Below, in pieces: positions 9,476 to 18,344 of a DNA stretch of 64,000 bases (within the stretch, counting starts at the first letter, position 1; every line of letters begins with the position of its first letter). The notes under the pieces were generated by a model that saw only the letters and a list, made by a program, of their open reading frames with translations, made no database searches and had not been told where the DNA came from. A program made the translations under genes and the position numbers. Source of the DNA: Salibacterium salarium (GTDB taxonomy: Bacteria > Bacillota > Bacilli > Bacillales > Marinococcaceae); NCBI RefSeq assembly GCF_030813635.1, contig NZ_JAUSUM010000001.1, forward strand, positions 930,001 to 994,000, written 5' to 3'.

Positions 9476-9883
9476 ATGTTGGAAAAATTAACGGTGGAAA
9501 CAAATGACCACGATGAAATGGTAGATATGACAAACGAGGTCAAACGTTTTATTAGTAGACAAGGAATGGAAAACGGTATAGTCATTGTTTATTGTCCGCA
9601 TACAACAGCTGGCATCACAGTGAACGAAAATGCGGATCCGGATGTACAACGAGATATGTTGATGAGACTTGATGAAGTGTATCCGTGGAATCATTCAAAG
9701 TACAGACACGGGGAAGGGAATTCTGCCTCTCATCTAAAGGCAAGTACTGTCGGAACGCAGCAATCTATTATTGTTGATCATGGAAGTTTGATTCTTGGCA
9801 CGTGGCAAGGCATTTATTTTTGTGAGTTCGATGGACCACGCAAGCGCACCATGTATTTGAAAGGAATGACAGATTCGAAATAA
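9476..9883 (+). CDS. YjbQ/UPF0047 family protein
   Basis: 135-aa single-domain protein of the UPF0047 (YjbQ) family. Conserved motifs are CPHTTAGITVNENADPDV, HGEGNSASHLKAS and GTWQGIYFCEFDGPR. E. coli YjbQ has weak thiamine-phosphate synthase activity, and the true role is unsettled. Strong RBS AAAGGAGGA before the ATG. It stands just ahead of the ytgP-like flippase gene in the same direction. Confidence 0.88.
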   Translation: MLEKLTVETNDHDEMVDMTNEVKRFISRQGMENGIVIVYCPHTTAGITVNENADPDVQRDMLMRLDEVYPWNHSKYRHGEGNSASHLKASTVGTQQSIIVDHGSLILGTWQGIYFCEFDGPRKRTMYLKGMTDSK

Positions 9884-9970
9884 TCGATAGGGGAATATAT
9901 ACGTCGAGTATGGTAAAATTTCAAAGGAGTGATGTATCACTTTAGCTTGAGCGTTATTGGAGTGGAAGGA

Positions 9971-11605
9971 ATGTCCGATTCAAATAAATTTTTACGGGGT
10001 ACAATGATTTTATCTTTATCCCAGTTTCTTTCAAAGTTTCTTGGAATGATTTATGTGTTCCCTTTTGTCGCTATGGTAGAACAGCAGGGGATGGCACTTT
10101 ATCAATATGGCTATCAGCCTTATACGATTCTATTGAGTCTGGCAACACTTGGCGTGCCAATGGCTGTGTCAAAGTTTGTATCAAAATATAATGCACTCGG
10201 TGACTACAGGACAGGACAAAGGTTGTTTCAATCTGGATTAATAGTGATGACATTAACCGGCTTTGTTGCGTTTGTGCTGTTATTTTTGATGGCCCCGACG
10301 ATTGCGGATTGGATTATACAAAACCCCGATGAAATAGGTGGGAACGATTTATCTTCTGTCGTCTTTACGATACGGATGGTAAGTGTGGCCCTTCTATTAA
10401 TTCCGGCGATGTCTGTGTTTCGCGGCTACTTTCAAGGACATCAATCGATGGGGCCGACGGCTGTTTCTCAAATTATTGAACAAATTATCCGAATAGGATT
10501 TATATTGGCGATGACGTTCGCCATCTTAAACATCTTTAATGGAGAACGAGCTACAGCCATCGGTTTCGCAACATTTGGCGCTTTTGTCGGTGGTTTAGGT
10601 GCACTTGGTGTATTGTTGTATTATTGGAAAAAACGAAAGCATGATATGCAAACAGAAGTTGACCAAAGCCCGGTGGATTATCAAGTTCCGTTAAAGTCAA
10701 TGTATAAGGAACTTATTGCTTATGCTTTGCCGCTATCGTTTGTCGGACTAGCTATTCCGCTATTTCAACTAATTGACTTATTTACATTTAATAATGCGTT
10801 AACAGCGACGGAGGCATTTACTCAAGGGGAGGCAGAAACAGCGTATGGCGTTTTTTCTGGTTCTGCTCATAAACTCATATTAATTCCTGTAGCTATTGCA
10901 ACAGCAATGTCCGTGACACTTATTCCAACCATTACGAATTCTTTTACTAATGGTGATAGGGCGTTGCTGCAGCGACAAATCACACAAACTTATCAAGTCA
11001 TATTATTTCTTGCGATTCCGGCAGCGGCTGGGTTGATGGTTTTATCTTATCCGACGTTTGCGATTCTATTTGGCCTTGGAGACGTGGAATTAGGCGGCAC
11101 GATTTTACGATATTATGCACCAGCTGCGATTATGTTTTCGTTATTTTCTGTGACAGCAGCAGTTTTGCAAGGTATTAATTGTCAAAAAATTGCCGTTATG
11201 TCCTTGCTGGCAGGTCTTATCGTAAAAGCAACATCAGCTTATGGTTTTTTATATATGATGGGGCCGATTGGAGGAAGCTTCAGTACACTTGCAGGTTATA
11301 GCACAGCGCTTATTATCAATATTTGGGCAATTGGTAAGTTTGCAGCATTTGACTACGCAATAATTATAAAACGAACGATTTTAATAGTCATGCTTACACT
11401 CGGTATGGCAGTCGCTGTCATTATTGTTAAAGAAGGAGCAACAGCGTTGTTTCCGCTCGATTCATGGATGAATGCACTTTTAATTGAATTGTTTAGTGTC
11501 ATTACTGGAGCAGGGCTATATTTTATTTTAACTGTAAAAACGGGACTAGCCGGTATCGTTCTTGGAGATCGTTTTTCGATATTGAAAAAAAATAATAATA
11601 CGTAG
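9971..11605 (+). CDS. ytgP: MOP-superfamily polysaccharide/lipid II flippase-like membrane protein (YtgP)
   Basis: 544-aa polytopic membrane protein of the MurJ/SpoVB-like branch of the MOP exporter superfamily, with about 14 hydrophobic segments. The N-terminus FLRGTMILSLSQFLSKFLGM is typical of the YtgP/SpoVB group, which moves lipid-linked cell-wall precursors across the membrane. The start is the ATG with GGAG 8 nt upstream, which reproduces the B. subtilis length. A GTG/ATG pair 39-42 bases earlier sits on top of a different AAAGGAG and leaves no spacing. The next gene codes for a glycan polymerase, which fits cell-wall work. Confidence 0.88.
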   Translation: MSDSNKFLRGTMILSLSQFLSKFLGMIYVFPFVAMVEQQGMALYQYGYQPYTILLSLATLGVPMAVSKFVSKYNALGDYRTGQRLFQSGLIVMTLTGFVAFVLLFLMAPTIADWIIQNPDEIGGNDLSSVVFTIRMVSVALLLIPAMSVFRGYFQGHQSMGPTAVSQIIEQIIRIGFILAMTFAILNIFNGERATAIGFATFGAFVGGLGALGVLLYYWKKRKHDMQTEVDQSPVDYQVPLKSMYKELIAYALPLSFVGLAIPLFQLIDLFTFNNALTATEAFTQGEAETAYGVFSGSAHKLILIPVAIATAMSVTLIPTITNSFTNGDRALLQRQITQTYQVILFLAIPAAAGLMVLSYPTFAILFGLGDVELGGTILRYYAPAAIMFSLFSVTAAVLQGINCQKIAVMSLLAGLIVKATSAYGFLYMMGPIGGSFSTLAGYSTALIINIWAIGKFAAFDYAIIIKRTILIVMLTLGMAVAVIIVKEGATALFPLDSWMNALLIELFSVITGAGLYFILTVKTGLAGIVLGDRFSILKKNNNT

Positions 11606-11667
11606 TGAGTGTAGGTCATCCCCGTATGAAATACAGGCGAATGTCCCTTTTTTCCGGGATAGCCCAG

Positions 11668-11676
11668 TGGTATAAT
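11668..11676 (+). promoter_or_regulatory. Extended -10 promoter before the FtsW/RodA-like gene
   Basis: TGGTATAAT, a TGn extended -10, 80 bases before the start codon. No good -35 is visible. Confidence 0.5.
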
Positions 11677-11755
11677 ATAACAACACTCGAAAATTCATTG
11701 AAACAGACTTTGTTTCATACAGAAGAGATTCCATTCTTACATCCTTGGAGGAACA

Positions 11756-12895
11756 ATGAAATTAAAACGTTATAAAGATTATGATTGGTGGTTAATTATA
11801 GCGACGTTATTGATTAGCGTTTTCGGGGCCATCATGATATACAGTGCAAGCTTTCCGCTTGCAATCGACATATATGACGATCCTTCTTATTTTTTTAACA
11901 GACAGCTCATTTGGTTAGCTATTGGTTCGATACTGTTGTTTTTCTTTATGCATTTTCGTTATGCTGTATTAAAAAATTTATCGCCGTTATTGATTATAGT
12001 ATCTATCTTGTCTTTGGTTGCCGTTTTAATTTTAGGTACAAATACAAGAGGTGCGGTAAGTTGGATATCGATTGGGCCGTTTAGTGTTCAACCTGCAGAA
12101 TTTGTGAAGCTTGCAATTATTATTTATTTGGCACAGGTTTATTCGCAGAAACAAGCGTATATTAATAAATTTATAAGCGGTGTTATCCCACCGCTTGTCG
12201 TTGTCGTATTTATCTTTTTGTTAATTATGCTACAGCCTGATCTGGGTACAGCAGCTGCTATTCTGATGACAGCTGGTATTATTGTATTTTTGTCAGGAGC
12301 AAAAATACGCCATTTGACGGTACTTGGTATTCTATCTGGGGGAGTCGTTACTTATTTTGCACTGAGCGAATCGTATAGAATTGAACGCTTGGCTGCCTTT
12401 CAAGACCCTTTTGAAACAGCAGAACGAGCCAGTGGCGGTGCTTATCAATTAATTCAAGCGTATATTGCAATGGCTCACGGTGGTTTGACCGGTGCTGGAC
12501 TGGGGAAAAGTGTACAAAAGATGCATTTTTTACCGGACCCGCACACGGACTTCATTTTAGCTGTCATTGCAGAAGAGCTTGGTATTTTTGGGATTGGTTT
12601 TGTTTTGATTTGTCTTCTTACGATTGCCTGGCGTGGTATATTAGCTGGAATTCGTTGCGATAATACGTTTGGAACGTTACTTGCGTTTGGACTGGTTTTT
12701 CAGCTTGTTAGTCAAGCTGTCATTAATGCAGGGGCAGCAACTGGTCTTTTGCCGATTACCGGTCTGCCGTTTCCGTTTTTAAGTTACGGCGGTTCGTCAT
12801 TACTCGTATCATTAATAGGGATTGGCATACTGGCGAGCATTTCTAAAGATGGGAAAAGGTCGAAACGAGAAAAAGAGGCAACACAAGCCGCTTAG
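11756..12895 (+). CDS. FtsW/RodA/SpoVE-family peptidoglycan glycosyltransferase
   Basis: 379-aa SEDS protein with about 10 membrane segments, polymerising lipid II into glycan strands at the membrane. Family marks include TRGAVSWISIGPFSVQPAEF, the LQPDLGTA segment containing the catalytic-loop Asp, and the C-terminal GLPFPFLSYGGSSL. RBS GGAGGAA before the ATG. The sequence does not let me say which of FtsW, RodA or SpoVE it is; position next to ytgP and an RsuA-type gene is not the classical ftsW or rodA locus. The next two genes follow closely and are probably co-transcribed. Confidence 0.88.
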   Translation: MKLKRYKDYDWWLIIATLLISVFGAIMIYSASFPLAIDIYDDPSYFFNRQLIWLAIGSILLFFFMHFRYAVLKNLSPLLIIVSILSLVAVLILGTNTRGAVSWISIGPFSVQPAEFVKLAIIIYLAQVYSQKQAYINKFISGVIPPLVVVVFIFLLIMLQPDLGTAAAILMTAGIIVFLSGAKIRHLTVLGILSGGVVTYFALSESYRIERLAAFQDPFETAERASGGAYQLIQAYIAMAHGGLTGAGLGKSVQKMHFLPDPHTDFILAVIAEELGIFGIGFVLICLLTIAWRGILAGIRCDNTFGTLLAFGLVFQLVSQAVINAGAATGLLPITGLPFPFLSYGGSSLLVSLIGIGILASISKDGKRSKREKEATQAA

Positions 12896-12926
12896 ATGGT
12901 TGGAACCACGGAAAGGAGTGTGTTTG

Positions 12927-13610
12927 TTGCTGCTTGTTGGATACGGAAAATTGGCACAGATGATTCTTTCTCTAAACCAAGAGCAAAAAACGTTCTATAT
13001 TTATAATCGAACAGCAGATAAAGTAAAAAAAGCAGCTTCTTTTGATAAACGCATTCAATATTGCAATCCAGAATCTTTTTCAAAGTTCCGTTACGTGTTT
13101 CTTGCGTTACCGTCAGAGGCATGTGTTTCTTTTATAAAACAATATGCATCATTGTTTCCAAAAGGTTCTGTATTTTTTCTTCCCGCAACAAGCCTGTCCA
13201 CGGATGAATTAAAAAGGGAAGCTCCGGATCACCATATCGTACCTTCAAAATTTGCTGGACATGCCCAACAGGCGAAAAGAGATAAACAACCGGGTATGTT
13301 TGTCGTTCCAACATCATTTGAAGAGGAACGAGATATGTTAAAGAAGTGGCTTGGACCAGTTTTTAACGTGGTAGACGGAACGGAAGAAATGGTAGAAACG
13401 GCGAACCGAGTAGCGGTGGAAGAAACGATGAAACTAATTGTTGCGCTAGAAAATCGGTTAAGTGACGCAAAAGTGTCTCCTGCTGTACAAGATGTTGTGT
13501 TAGCGCAAATCCCCGCTGGCGTCATACGTGCTCACTTGGAAGGGACGCACGGGGCATTTGCGAAAAAAGTATTGAAACAGCTCGAGATGAATAAAGGAGA
13601 TAAAGGATAA
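12927..13610 (+). CDS. ProC-like NAD(P)-binding protein
   Basis: About 227 aa, resembling the pyrroline-5-carboxylate reductase family (ProC/ComER). It has an N-terminal Rossmann strand LLVGYGKLAQ, NRT for dinucleotide phosphate recognition, the LALPSEA segment, and a C-terminal helical region with TANRVAVEETMKLI and a glycine-rich end. It is shorter and more diverged than true ProC, so a proline role is doubtful. The start is a TTG, with GGAG 8 nt (or 5 nt to an adjacent TTG) upstream; the upstream in-frame ATG would run through the FtsW-like gene. The stop overlaps the next start by one base (TAATG). Confidence 0.7.
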   Translation: MLLVGYGKLAQMILSLNQEQKTFYIYNRTADKVKKAASFDKRIQYCNPESFSKFRYVFLALPSEACVSFIKQYASLFPKGSVFFLPATSLSTDELKREAPDHHIVPSKFAGHAQQAKRDKQPGMFVVPTSFEEERDMLKKWLGPVFNVVDGTEEMVETANRVAVEETMKLIVALENRLSDAKVSPAVQDVVLAQIPAGVIRAHLEGTHGAFAKKVLKQLEMNKGDKG

Positions 13611-14353
13611 TGAGAGCAGATAAGCTACTGGCGAATACTGGATTTGGGACACGTAAAGAGGTGAAAAAACTCTTGAAACAAGGTGCTGTCACTGTAGACG
13701 GACAAAAAGTGACACAAGCTTCCGAACAAATAGACCCAGATACACAAGACGTAGAAGTAAAAGGTGAACCGCTTGTATATCGGGAGTATATATATTTGAT
13801 GATGAATAAACCGAAAGATGTCATTTGTGCAACGGAAGACGATTTGCACGAAACAGTAATAGATATTTTAGAGTTTGAAGACATAGTACGAAAACCTTTT
13901 CCGATCGGGCGATTAGATAAAGATACAGATGGGCTGCTACTTTTAACGAATGACGGAAAGTTTTCTCATGCGTTGACTTCCCCTAAAAAAGGTGTGCCTA
14001 AAACATATACAGCAACGATTGATCAAGCGGTGACAACAGAAGATGCCACGGCATTTTCAAAAGGAGTGACCCTTGATGATGGGTATGAAACGAAACCGGC
14101 AGAATTGTATCTTAACGAGGAATATCCAGAAACCGTAACGATAACGATCCGCGAAGGAAAATACCATCAAGTTAAAAGAATGTTTGAATCAGTAGGAAAG
14201 CGTGTCCTTGATTTGAAGCGCATCCAGATTGGAAGCATTCCACTTGATGAGACGCTTGGAAGCGGAGAGTATAGAGATATGGAGGAAGAGGAAGTCACGC
14301 AATTGCTTGAAGAAGCTTACAGACACACAAAAGACGGAACCGCTCCTTCATAA
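13610..14353 (+). CDS. ytzG: RsuA-type 16S rRNA pseudouridine synthase
   Basis: 247-aa pseudouridine synthase of the RsuA/RluB/E/F group. An N-terminal S4 RNA-binding domain (residues 1-55, RADKLLANTGFGTRKEVKKL) precedes a catalytic domain with GRLDKDTDGLLLL; Asp103 is the expected nucleophile. It modifies uridine in rRNA, most likely 16S by similarity. It is translationally coupled to the gene before it and ends in a terminator overlapping its last codons. Confidence 0.9.
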   Translation: MRADKLLANTGFGTRKEVKKLLKQGAVTVDGQKVTQASEQIDPDTQDVEVKGEPLVYREYIYLMMNKPKDVICATEDDLHETVIDILEFEDIVRKPFPIGRLDKDTDGLLLLTNDGKFSHALTSPKKGVPKTYTATIDQAVTTEDATAFSKGVTLDDGYETKPAELYLNEEYPETVTITIREGKYHQVKRMFESVGKRVLDLKRIQIGSIPLDETLGSGEYRDMEEEEVTQLLEEAYRHTKDGTAPS

Positions 14354-14370
14354 AGCGGCTCCGTCTTTAT
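14333..14370. terminator. Bidirectional terminator, ytzG / ytzE
   Basis: 12-base arms 14333-14344 and 14354-14365, one mismatch, followed by TTTATTT on the plus strand and TTTT on the minus strand. The left arm lies inside the end of ytzG. Confidence 0.85.
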
Positions 14371-14383
14371 TTGTTTTCATTCA

Positions 14384-14602
14384 TTATGATACTTTTACCT
14401 TCTTACTAGTGGCTGCCCACTTTCCTCTTGACGGACTATGCACCAAATGATTATATTCCAGCACATTCAGATCCCTCTGAATCGTTCGCTGGGTGATTCC
14501 GAATTCGTCAACCAGTTCCCTCGTTGTCACTGTTCCTTTCTCTTTAATATAAAGATAAATCGACTTTACGCGGGTAATCATACGATCGGTTGATGGCCTC
14601 AA
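14384..14602 (-). CDS. ytzE: Small DeoR-type HTH regulator (YtzE)
   Basis: 72-aa protein consisting of little more than a DeoR-type winged helix: EKGTVTTRELVDEFGITQRTIQRDLNVLE. There is no effector-binding domain. The start is TTG: AAGGAG lies about 8 nt upstream, and the first ATG (codon 8) is badly placed. A regulator of this size probably acts as a bare DNA-binding subunit; its target is not visible. Confidence 0.85.
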   Translation of the reverse strand: MRPSTDRMITRVKSIYLYIKEKGTVTTRELVDEFGITQRTIQRDLNVLEYNHLVHSPSRGKWAATSKKVKVS

Positions 14603-15009
14603 AAAACCACTCCTTAACTTTAATGGATAGCGAAGTACAGATTGGTCTGAACTTCAGGGGCGTTATCATTTCATGGTGTATGTTCCGCATTGACAGGAAA
14701 ATGATGCAACATTCCATTCATTAGTAAGAGAGATGATATAGTTCGTCGTGTTTGTAAGTGTTAACCAAAGTAAAAGCAAGTATAATAATTTAATTAATTA
14801 ATCCTATCAACGGCCCCTTATTTTGTACTTTTATTATACAATAAATTATATTCATGCGCAAAGCATATAAAAGGCGTGTTTGCAAGACTTAATAAAAAAT
14901 ATAGAAAAGTAATATTTTTTAAACGATAAGATTTGTTACTATCCAAAAGAGAGCTGTTAGCGGAGAATGTATCCCGTTACCAGTCGTTTAGTATTCTTAT
15001 TATACAAAA
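14603..15009. other. AT-rich intergenic region without a gene
   Basis: About 400 bases upstream of ytzE. I find no ORF with an RBS, no RNA gene and no strong terminator. It must carry the ytzE promoter on the minus strand, but I cannot place it confidently. It ends at repeat element A. Confidence 0.5.
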
Positions 15010-15010
15010 G

Positions 15011-15299
15011 GGGGTTGTATCAAAAGTCTACTAATAGCCAAAAAGTACTTTGCTAGCATTTTGGGCATGCGCTGCAGGCGGACGCTTTCACTCCATAGCA
15101 CAAGAGCGACATCGGCTCCCTGCGGATCACCGTGTCTTCTTTGCCGCGGGCAGCGCCTCAGCTTCTTCATACGGACTATTGTCCGTATGAAGGGATCTTC
15201 GGCTGCTGCTCTTCCCGCTGAAGTCGCCGCCTTCCGCTCCTGCCCATGGTTAAATTTTCTTTATCACAGAAAAGGAGCTGTACCTTTTGATACAGCCCC
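15011..15299. repeat. Repeat element A (inverted-repeat, MITE-like), long copy
   Basis: About 290-bp element bounded by GGGTTGTATCAAAAG on the left and CTTTTGATACAGCCC on the right. A second copy in opposite orientation lies at 27242-27400. The two share the ends and three internal blocks (15063-15089, 15144-15166, 15241-15251). Two internal segments (about 15090-15143 and 15167-15240) are present only here. The second segment region holds a perfect 12-bp palindrome, 15165-15176 with 15181-15192. No ORF for a transposase. Its right end folds into a terminator for ytkP on the minus strand. Confidence 0.8.
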
Positions 15300-15300
15300 A
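15270..15300 (-). terminator. ytkP terminator formed by the end of repeat A
   Basis: On the minus strand, GGGCTGTA, 8-base loop, TACAGCTCC, then TTTTCT. It lies 44 bases past the ytkP stop and is made of the repeat's terminal sequence plus its sub-terminal complement. Confidence 0.7.
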
Positions 15301-15343
15301 TCTAAGCATGTTAAACGTTGTAAGACTAGAAAGTTTATTATAT

Positions 15344-16291
15344 TTAAGCGTCTGTTGCGTTTTCAAAATCAAAAAGGTCTGTGGAGAGGTAGCGTTCTCC
15401 AGTGTCACAAGCAATCACAATGACAATTTCGTCAGGGTCCAACTGCTTAGCTGTTTCCATACCGGCAAAACAAGCTGCACCAGAAGAAGGACCGACGAGG
15501 ATGCCTTCTTTTTCTGCAAGACCACGTGTCACCCGATAAGCGTCTTCATCTGAAATTTTATAAATGTGACTATAAATGTCTTGGTTTAATACAGGCGGGA
15601 TAAATCCTGGACTCGTTCCAACAAGTTTATGCGGACCAGGTTTTCCGCCTGATAATACAGGGGATCCATAAGGTTCAACAACATGGATGGTAAGTCCTGG
15701 ATAATACTGTTTTAATGTTTCTCCTGTGCCTGTTATAGTACCGCCGGTTCCAGATGCTGCTACAAATGCCCCTAAAGGTTTTCCGATTTCATCCATTGCT
15801 TCTTTTATTTCCTCTGCTGTACCTGTTCTGTGGGCTGATGGGTTGTCTTCGTTTTCAAATTGCATCGGCATGAAGCTGTTAGGGATTTCTTCTGTTAATT
15901 CATGTGCTCTTTCTATCGCTCCCGGCATTTTTTTACTACCGGTAGTGAGCTCAACTTCTGCCCCATATGCTTTTAGTAAATTAATTCGTTCTTGTGACAT
16001 CGTATCCGGCATAACTAAAATGGAGCGGTATCCTCTAGCTGAAGCATTCATAGCAAGTCCGATACCGGTATTTCCTGATGTTGGCTCAATAATAACCGAA
16101 TCAGAGTGGAGAAGGCCTTTATTTTCTGCTTGAACAATCATATTTTTAGCAGCCCGGTCTTTGACGCTTCCACTCGGGTTTTGGAACTCTAATTTCAAAT
16201 AAACTTGAGCTCCATCGGCATCTGGTAGATTATTTAATTTTACTAATGGGGTTTGTCCCACTAGATTACTCATATTGTCGACCACACGCAT
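15344..16291 (-). CDS. ytkP: Cysteine synthase-family PLP enzyme (YtkP)
   Basis: 315-aa O-acetylserine sulfhydrylase-type enzyme making cysteine from O-acetylserine and sulfide. The PLP lysine is Lys44 in GSVKDRAA; the substrate loop TSGNTG, the phosphate-binding GTGGT and the C-terminal SSGAA serine are all present. It is a second-type CysK-like protein by position (YtkP in B. subtilis), so another substrate is possible. The ATG giving MRVVDNMSNLVGQTPLVKL matches the usual CysK N-terminus; an earlier GTG touches the RBS. Terminated by repeat element A. Confidence 0.88.
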   Translation of the reverse strand: MRVVDNMSNLVGQTPLVKLNNLPDADGAQVYLKLEFQNPSGSVKDRAAKNMIVQAENKGLLHSDSVIIEPTSGNTGIGLAMNASARGYRSILVMPDTMSQERINLLKAYGAEVELTTGSKKMPGAIERAHELTEEIPNSFMPMQFENEDNPSAHRTGTAEEIKEAMDEIGKPLGAFVAASGTGGTITGTGETLKQYYPGLTIHVVEPYGSPVLSGGKPGPHKLVGTSPGFIPPVLNQDIYSHIYKISDEDAYRVTRGLAEKEGILVGPSSGAACFAGMETAKQLDPDEIVIVIACDTGERYLSTDLFDFENATDA

Positions 16292-16303
16292 GAGACTAGT
16301 CAC

Positions 16304-16566
16304 TTCCTTTTTTTAAATATAAAATGTAGCGCATCCTACTCGAGTTTCGAAAATCTTTACGATAGAAACCAAGTTTCTCGGCGTATTTTGTGCATTTTTT
16401 CATTTCTTACGAAAAAATCTTTAGCATATATCTTAACATAACCTGTTTCTTTATTCCCATTACGTGATTCTTCTCCCGTGTATGATGACATTAATTGATC
16501 TAGTCTAAAGCTATGTGAGATCAGTCAATCTACTTGACAAGTCTGTTTCATAAGGTTTTACTTTTC
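16304..16566. other. Divergent intergenic region between ytkP and thpR
   Basis: AT-rich. It must hold the ytkP promoter, which I cannot place. No S-box, T-box or other recognised leader element is visible. Confidence 0.4.
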
Positions 16567-16596
16567 TTGGCCAAATGTTTTTGTATTCGGTATAAT
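16567..16596 (+). promoter_or_regulatory. Sigma-A promoter of thpR
   Basis: TTGGCC, 18 bases, TATAAT, 38 bases before the thpR start codon. Confidence 0.55.
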
Positions 16597-16633
16597 GGGG
16601 TTAATATAGGTAACCGATGAAAGGAGAAATGTT

Positions 16634-17188
16634 GTGGATTCTCATTATTTCCTAGCCCTTCCTCTTCCTGTAGAAGAAAAACGGCGGATTACACGTTGGA
16701 AAGAGGAGGCGAAACCGTATCTTTCCTTTAAGAAATGGGTTCACGAAAAGGATTACCACATTACTCTTTTTTTCTTAGGCTCGATGAATTCTCATCAAGT
16801 AAAAAAGATATCTGACGCGATGTCGGATATGGCTGCGGTAGCATCTCCTTTTATTATTTCCGGAGGAGGAATAGGATATTTTGGTCCTCCTGATACCCCT
16901 AAAGTTTGTTGGGTGGGTTCCCGACTTAATTCAAGGTTAGCGGAGATTCAAGCAAAGATATCAGCGAAATGCGTAGAACTTGGTTTTAACGAAGAGAAAC
17001 GGCAATATCGTCCTCATATTACGATAGCTCGAAAATGGACGGGAGATAACTCTTTTCAAAAACAAGTGGAAAACGTTCCTGAACTATACGATTTTGACTG
17101 GGAAATTGATCATTTTGTCTTGTATAAAACTCATTTAAATCAAGAACCAAAGTATGAGGTGTTGGAACGTTTTTCACTTGGGGGATAA
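16634..17188 (+). CDS. thpR: RNA 2',3'-cyclic phosphodiesterase (2H family)
   Basis: 184-aa 2H phosphoesterase (LigT/ThpR; YtlP in Bacillus), hydrolysing 2',3'-cyclic phosphate ends of RNA. The two catalytic repeats HITL (His42) and RPHITIARK are both present and intact, and length is normal. The start is GTG with AAAGGAG 7 nt upstream; no in-frame ATG is better placed. 88 bases separate it from the CidA-like gene. Confidence 0.9.
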   Translation: MDSHYFLALPLPVEEKRRITRWKEEAKPYLSFKKWVHEKDYHITLFFLGSMNSHQVKKISDAMSDMAAVASPFIISGGGIGYFGPPDTPKVCWVGSRLNSRLAEIQAKISAKCVELGFNEEKRQYRPHITIARKWTGDNSFQKQVENVPELYDFDWEIDHFVLYKTHLNQEPKYEVLERFSLGG

Positions 17189-17276
17189 CGGGTGTTCATC
17201 GACCGTTCAAGATATGTTAAAGAATTACTAAGTGGAACGATAGCCTGACTTGGCTGTGGTTAGAGGAGAAATAACG

Positions 17277-17642
17277 TTGGAACATATTCGAGTGGTTGTT
17301 CATATAGGGGTTCTTTATCTTTTTTATTATGCAGGAGTATGGATTGAGAACACATTTAATATGATGATTCCCGGAAGTATTATAGGAATGTTGTTGCTGC
17401 TTTGCTGTTTTTACTTAAAAATCTTCCGAACAAAATATGTGGAAAAGGGAGTAAACCTTTTATTGTCGCACATGCCTTTATTATTTTTACCTGTAACAGC
17501 AGGAGTAATTACTTATTTTCATATATTCACAGGTTCAGGATTATGGTTGGTATTCATTGCTTTTGTCAGCACCCTTATAGTAATGATTGTGTCAGGCTGG
17601 ACTGCTCAATTTATTGTGAATAGGAGGGGATCCAATGAATGA
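17277..17642 (+). CDS. CidA/LrgA-family holin-like membrane protein
   Basis: 121-aa protein with four hydrophobic segments and the family signature MIPGSIIGMLLLL. CidA/LrgA proteins were described as holin-like modulators of murein hydrolase; Bacillus and staphylococcal pairs have also been linked to pyruvate transport. The start is a TTG with GGAG 8 nt upstream. The 9-codon upstream extension begins inside non-hydrophobic sequence and lacks an RBS. It overlaps the CidB-like gene by 8 bases, as such pairs usually do. No LytSR or CidR regulator is adjacent. Confidence 0.87.
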   Translation: MEHIRVVVHIGVLYLFYYAGVWIENTFNMMIPGSIIGMLLLLCCFYLKIFRTKYVEKGVNLLLSHMPLLFLPVTAGVITYFHIFTGSGLWLVFIAFVSTLIVMIVSGWTAQFIVNRRGSNE

Positions 17643-18324
17643 TTGGCTGATTGCAATTATGGCCGTTGCAGGAACAATCCTTGTATATGTGTCAGGACGT
17701 TATTTTTACAGTCGTTATCCGCAACCGTTTACTCTACCTATTGTGACGGGGACGTTAGTTATTGTTCTTTTTTTAGTGTTTACGAATGTATCATACCCTA
17801 CATATATGATAGGGGGACAATGGATTGAGCATTTGCTGGGACCTGCTGTTGTTGCTCTAGCCATGCCTTTATATAAACAACGAGATATGTTAAAAAAGTA
17901 CTTTTTTCCGTTGACTACTGCTGTTGCCGTTGGATCATCAGTTGGATTGCTTTCTGGATATTTTCCGGTCCGTTGGCTGCAAATAGATGACATGCTCATC
18001 GCTTCTGTTCTTCCTAAATCTGTGACGACTCCAGTAGCGATGGATGTGTCTGATTCCATAGGGGGAAATCCGTCTCTGGCAGCAATTTTTGTTATGGTAG
18101 CTGGCATTGGAGGAGTAGTGACGGCACCGTATCTATTTAAATGGTGCGGGATAGCTAATGATTTGGCCCGTGGAATTGCTTCTGGAACAGCTTCTCATGC
18201 AATAGGCACGGCAAAAGCGTTGGGAAATAGTGAAAGAGAAGGAGCGGCAAGTTCGGTAGCAATGACTTTAAGTGCATTGCTAGTATCTGTCATTGTTCCC
18301 TCATTAGTTATAATATTATTTTAA
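17635..18324 (+). CDS. CidB/LrgB-family membrane protein
   Basis: 229-aa partner of the preceding gene with about seven membrane segments. Family motifs: LLGPAVVALAMPLY, SVTTPVAMDVSDSIGG and the C-terminal GIASGTASHAIGTAKA. RBS GGAGGGG inside the end of the CidA-like gene. The pair works as one unit in the membrane. A NERD-like gene follows after 20 bases and is probably in the operon. Confidence 0.9.
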   Translation: MNDWLIAIMAVAGTILVYVSGRYFYSRYPQPFTLPIVTGTLVIVLFLVFTNVSYPTYMIGGQWIEHLLGPAVVALAMPLYKQRDMLKKYFFPLTTAVAVGSSVGLLSGYFPVRWLQIDDMLIASVLPKSVTTPVAMDVSDSIGGNPSLAAIFVMVAGIGGVVTAPYLFKWCGIANDLARGIASGTASHAIGTAKALGNSEREGAASSVAMTLSALLVSVIVPSLVIILF

Positions 18325-18344
18325 AGAGTAATGGAGGTACACAA

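Noticed and set aside
15061-15423. Plus-strand frame over repeat A
   Set aside because: It spans the repeat element and runs into ytkP from the opposite strand; no RBS and no conserved motif.
15726-16133. Long plus-strand frame antisense to ytkP
   Set aside because: Composition and lack of RBS mark it as a shadow of the cysteine synthase gene.
16534-16562. TTGACA motif upstream of thpR
   Set aside because: At 17 bases the -10 would be TTTACT, a weak match, whereas TTGGCC/TATAAT lies better placed just downstream.
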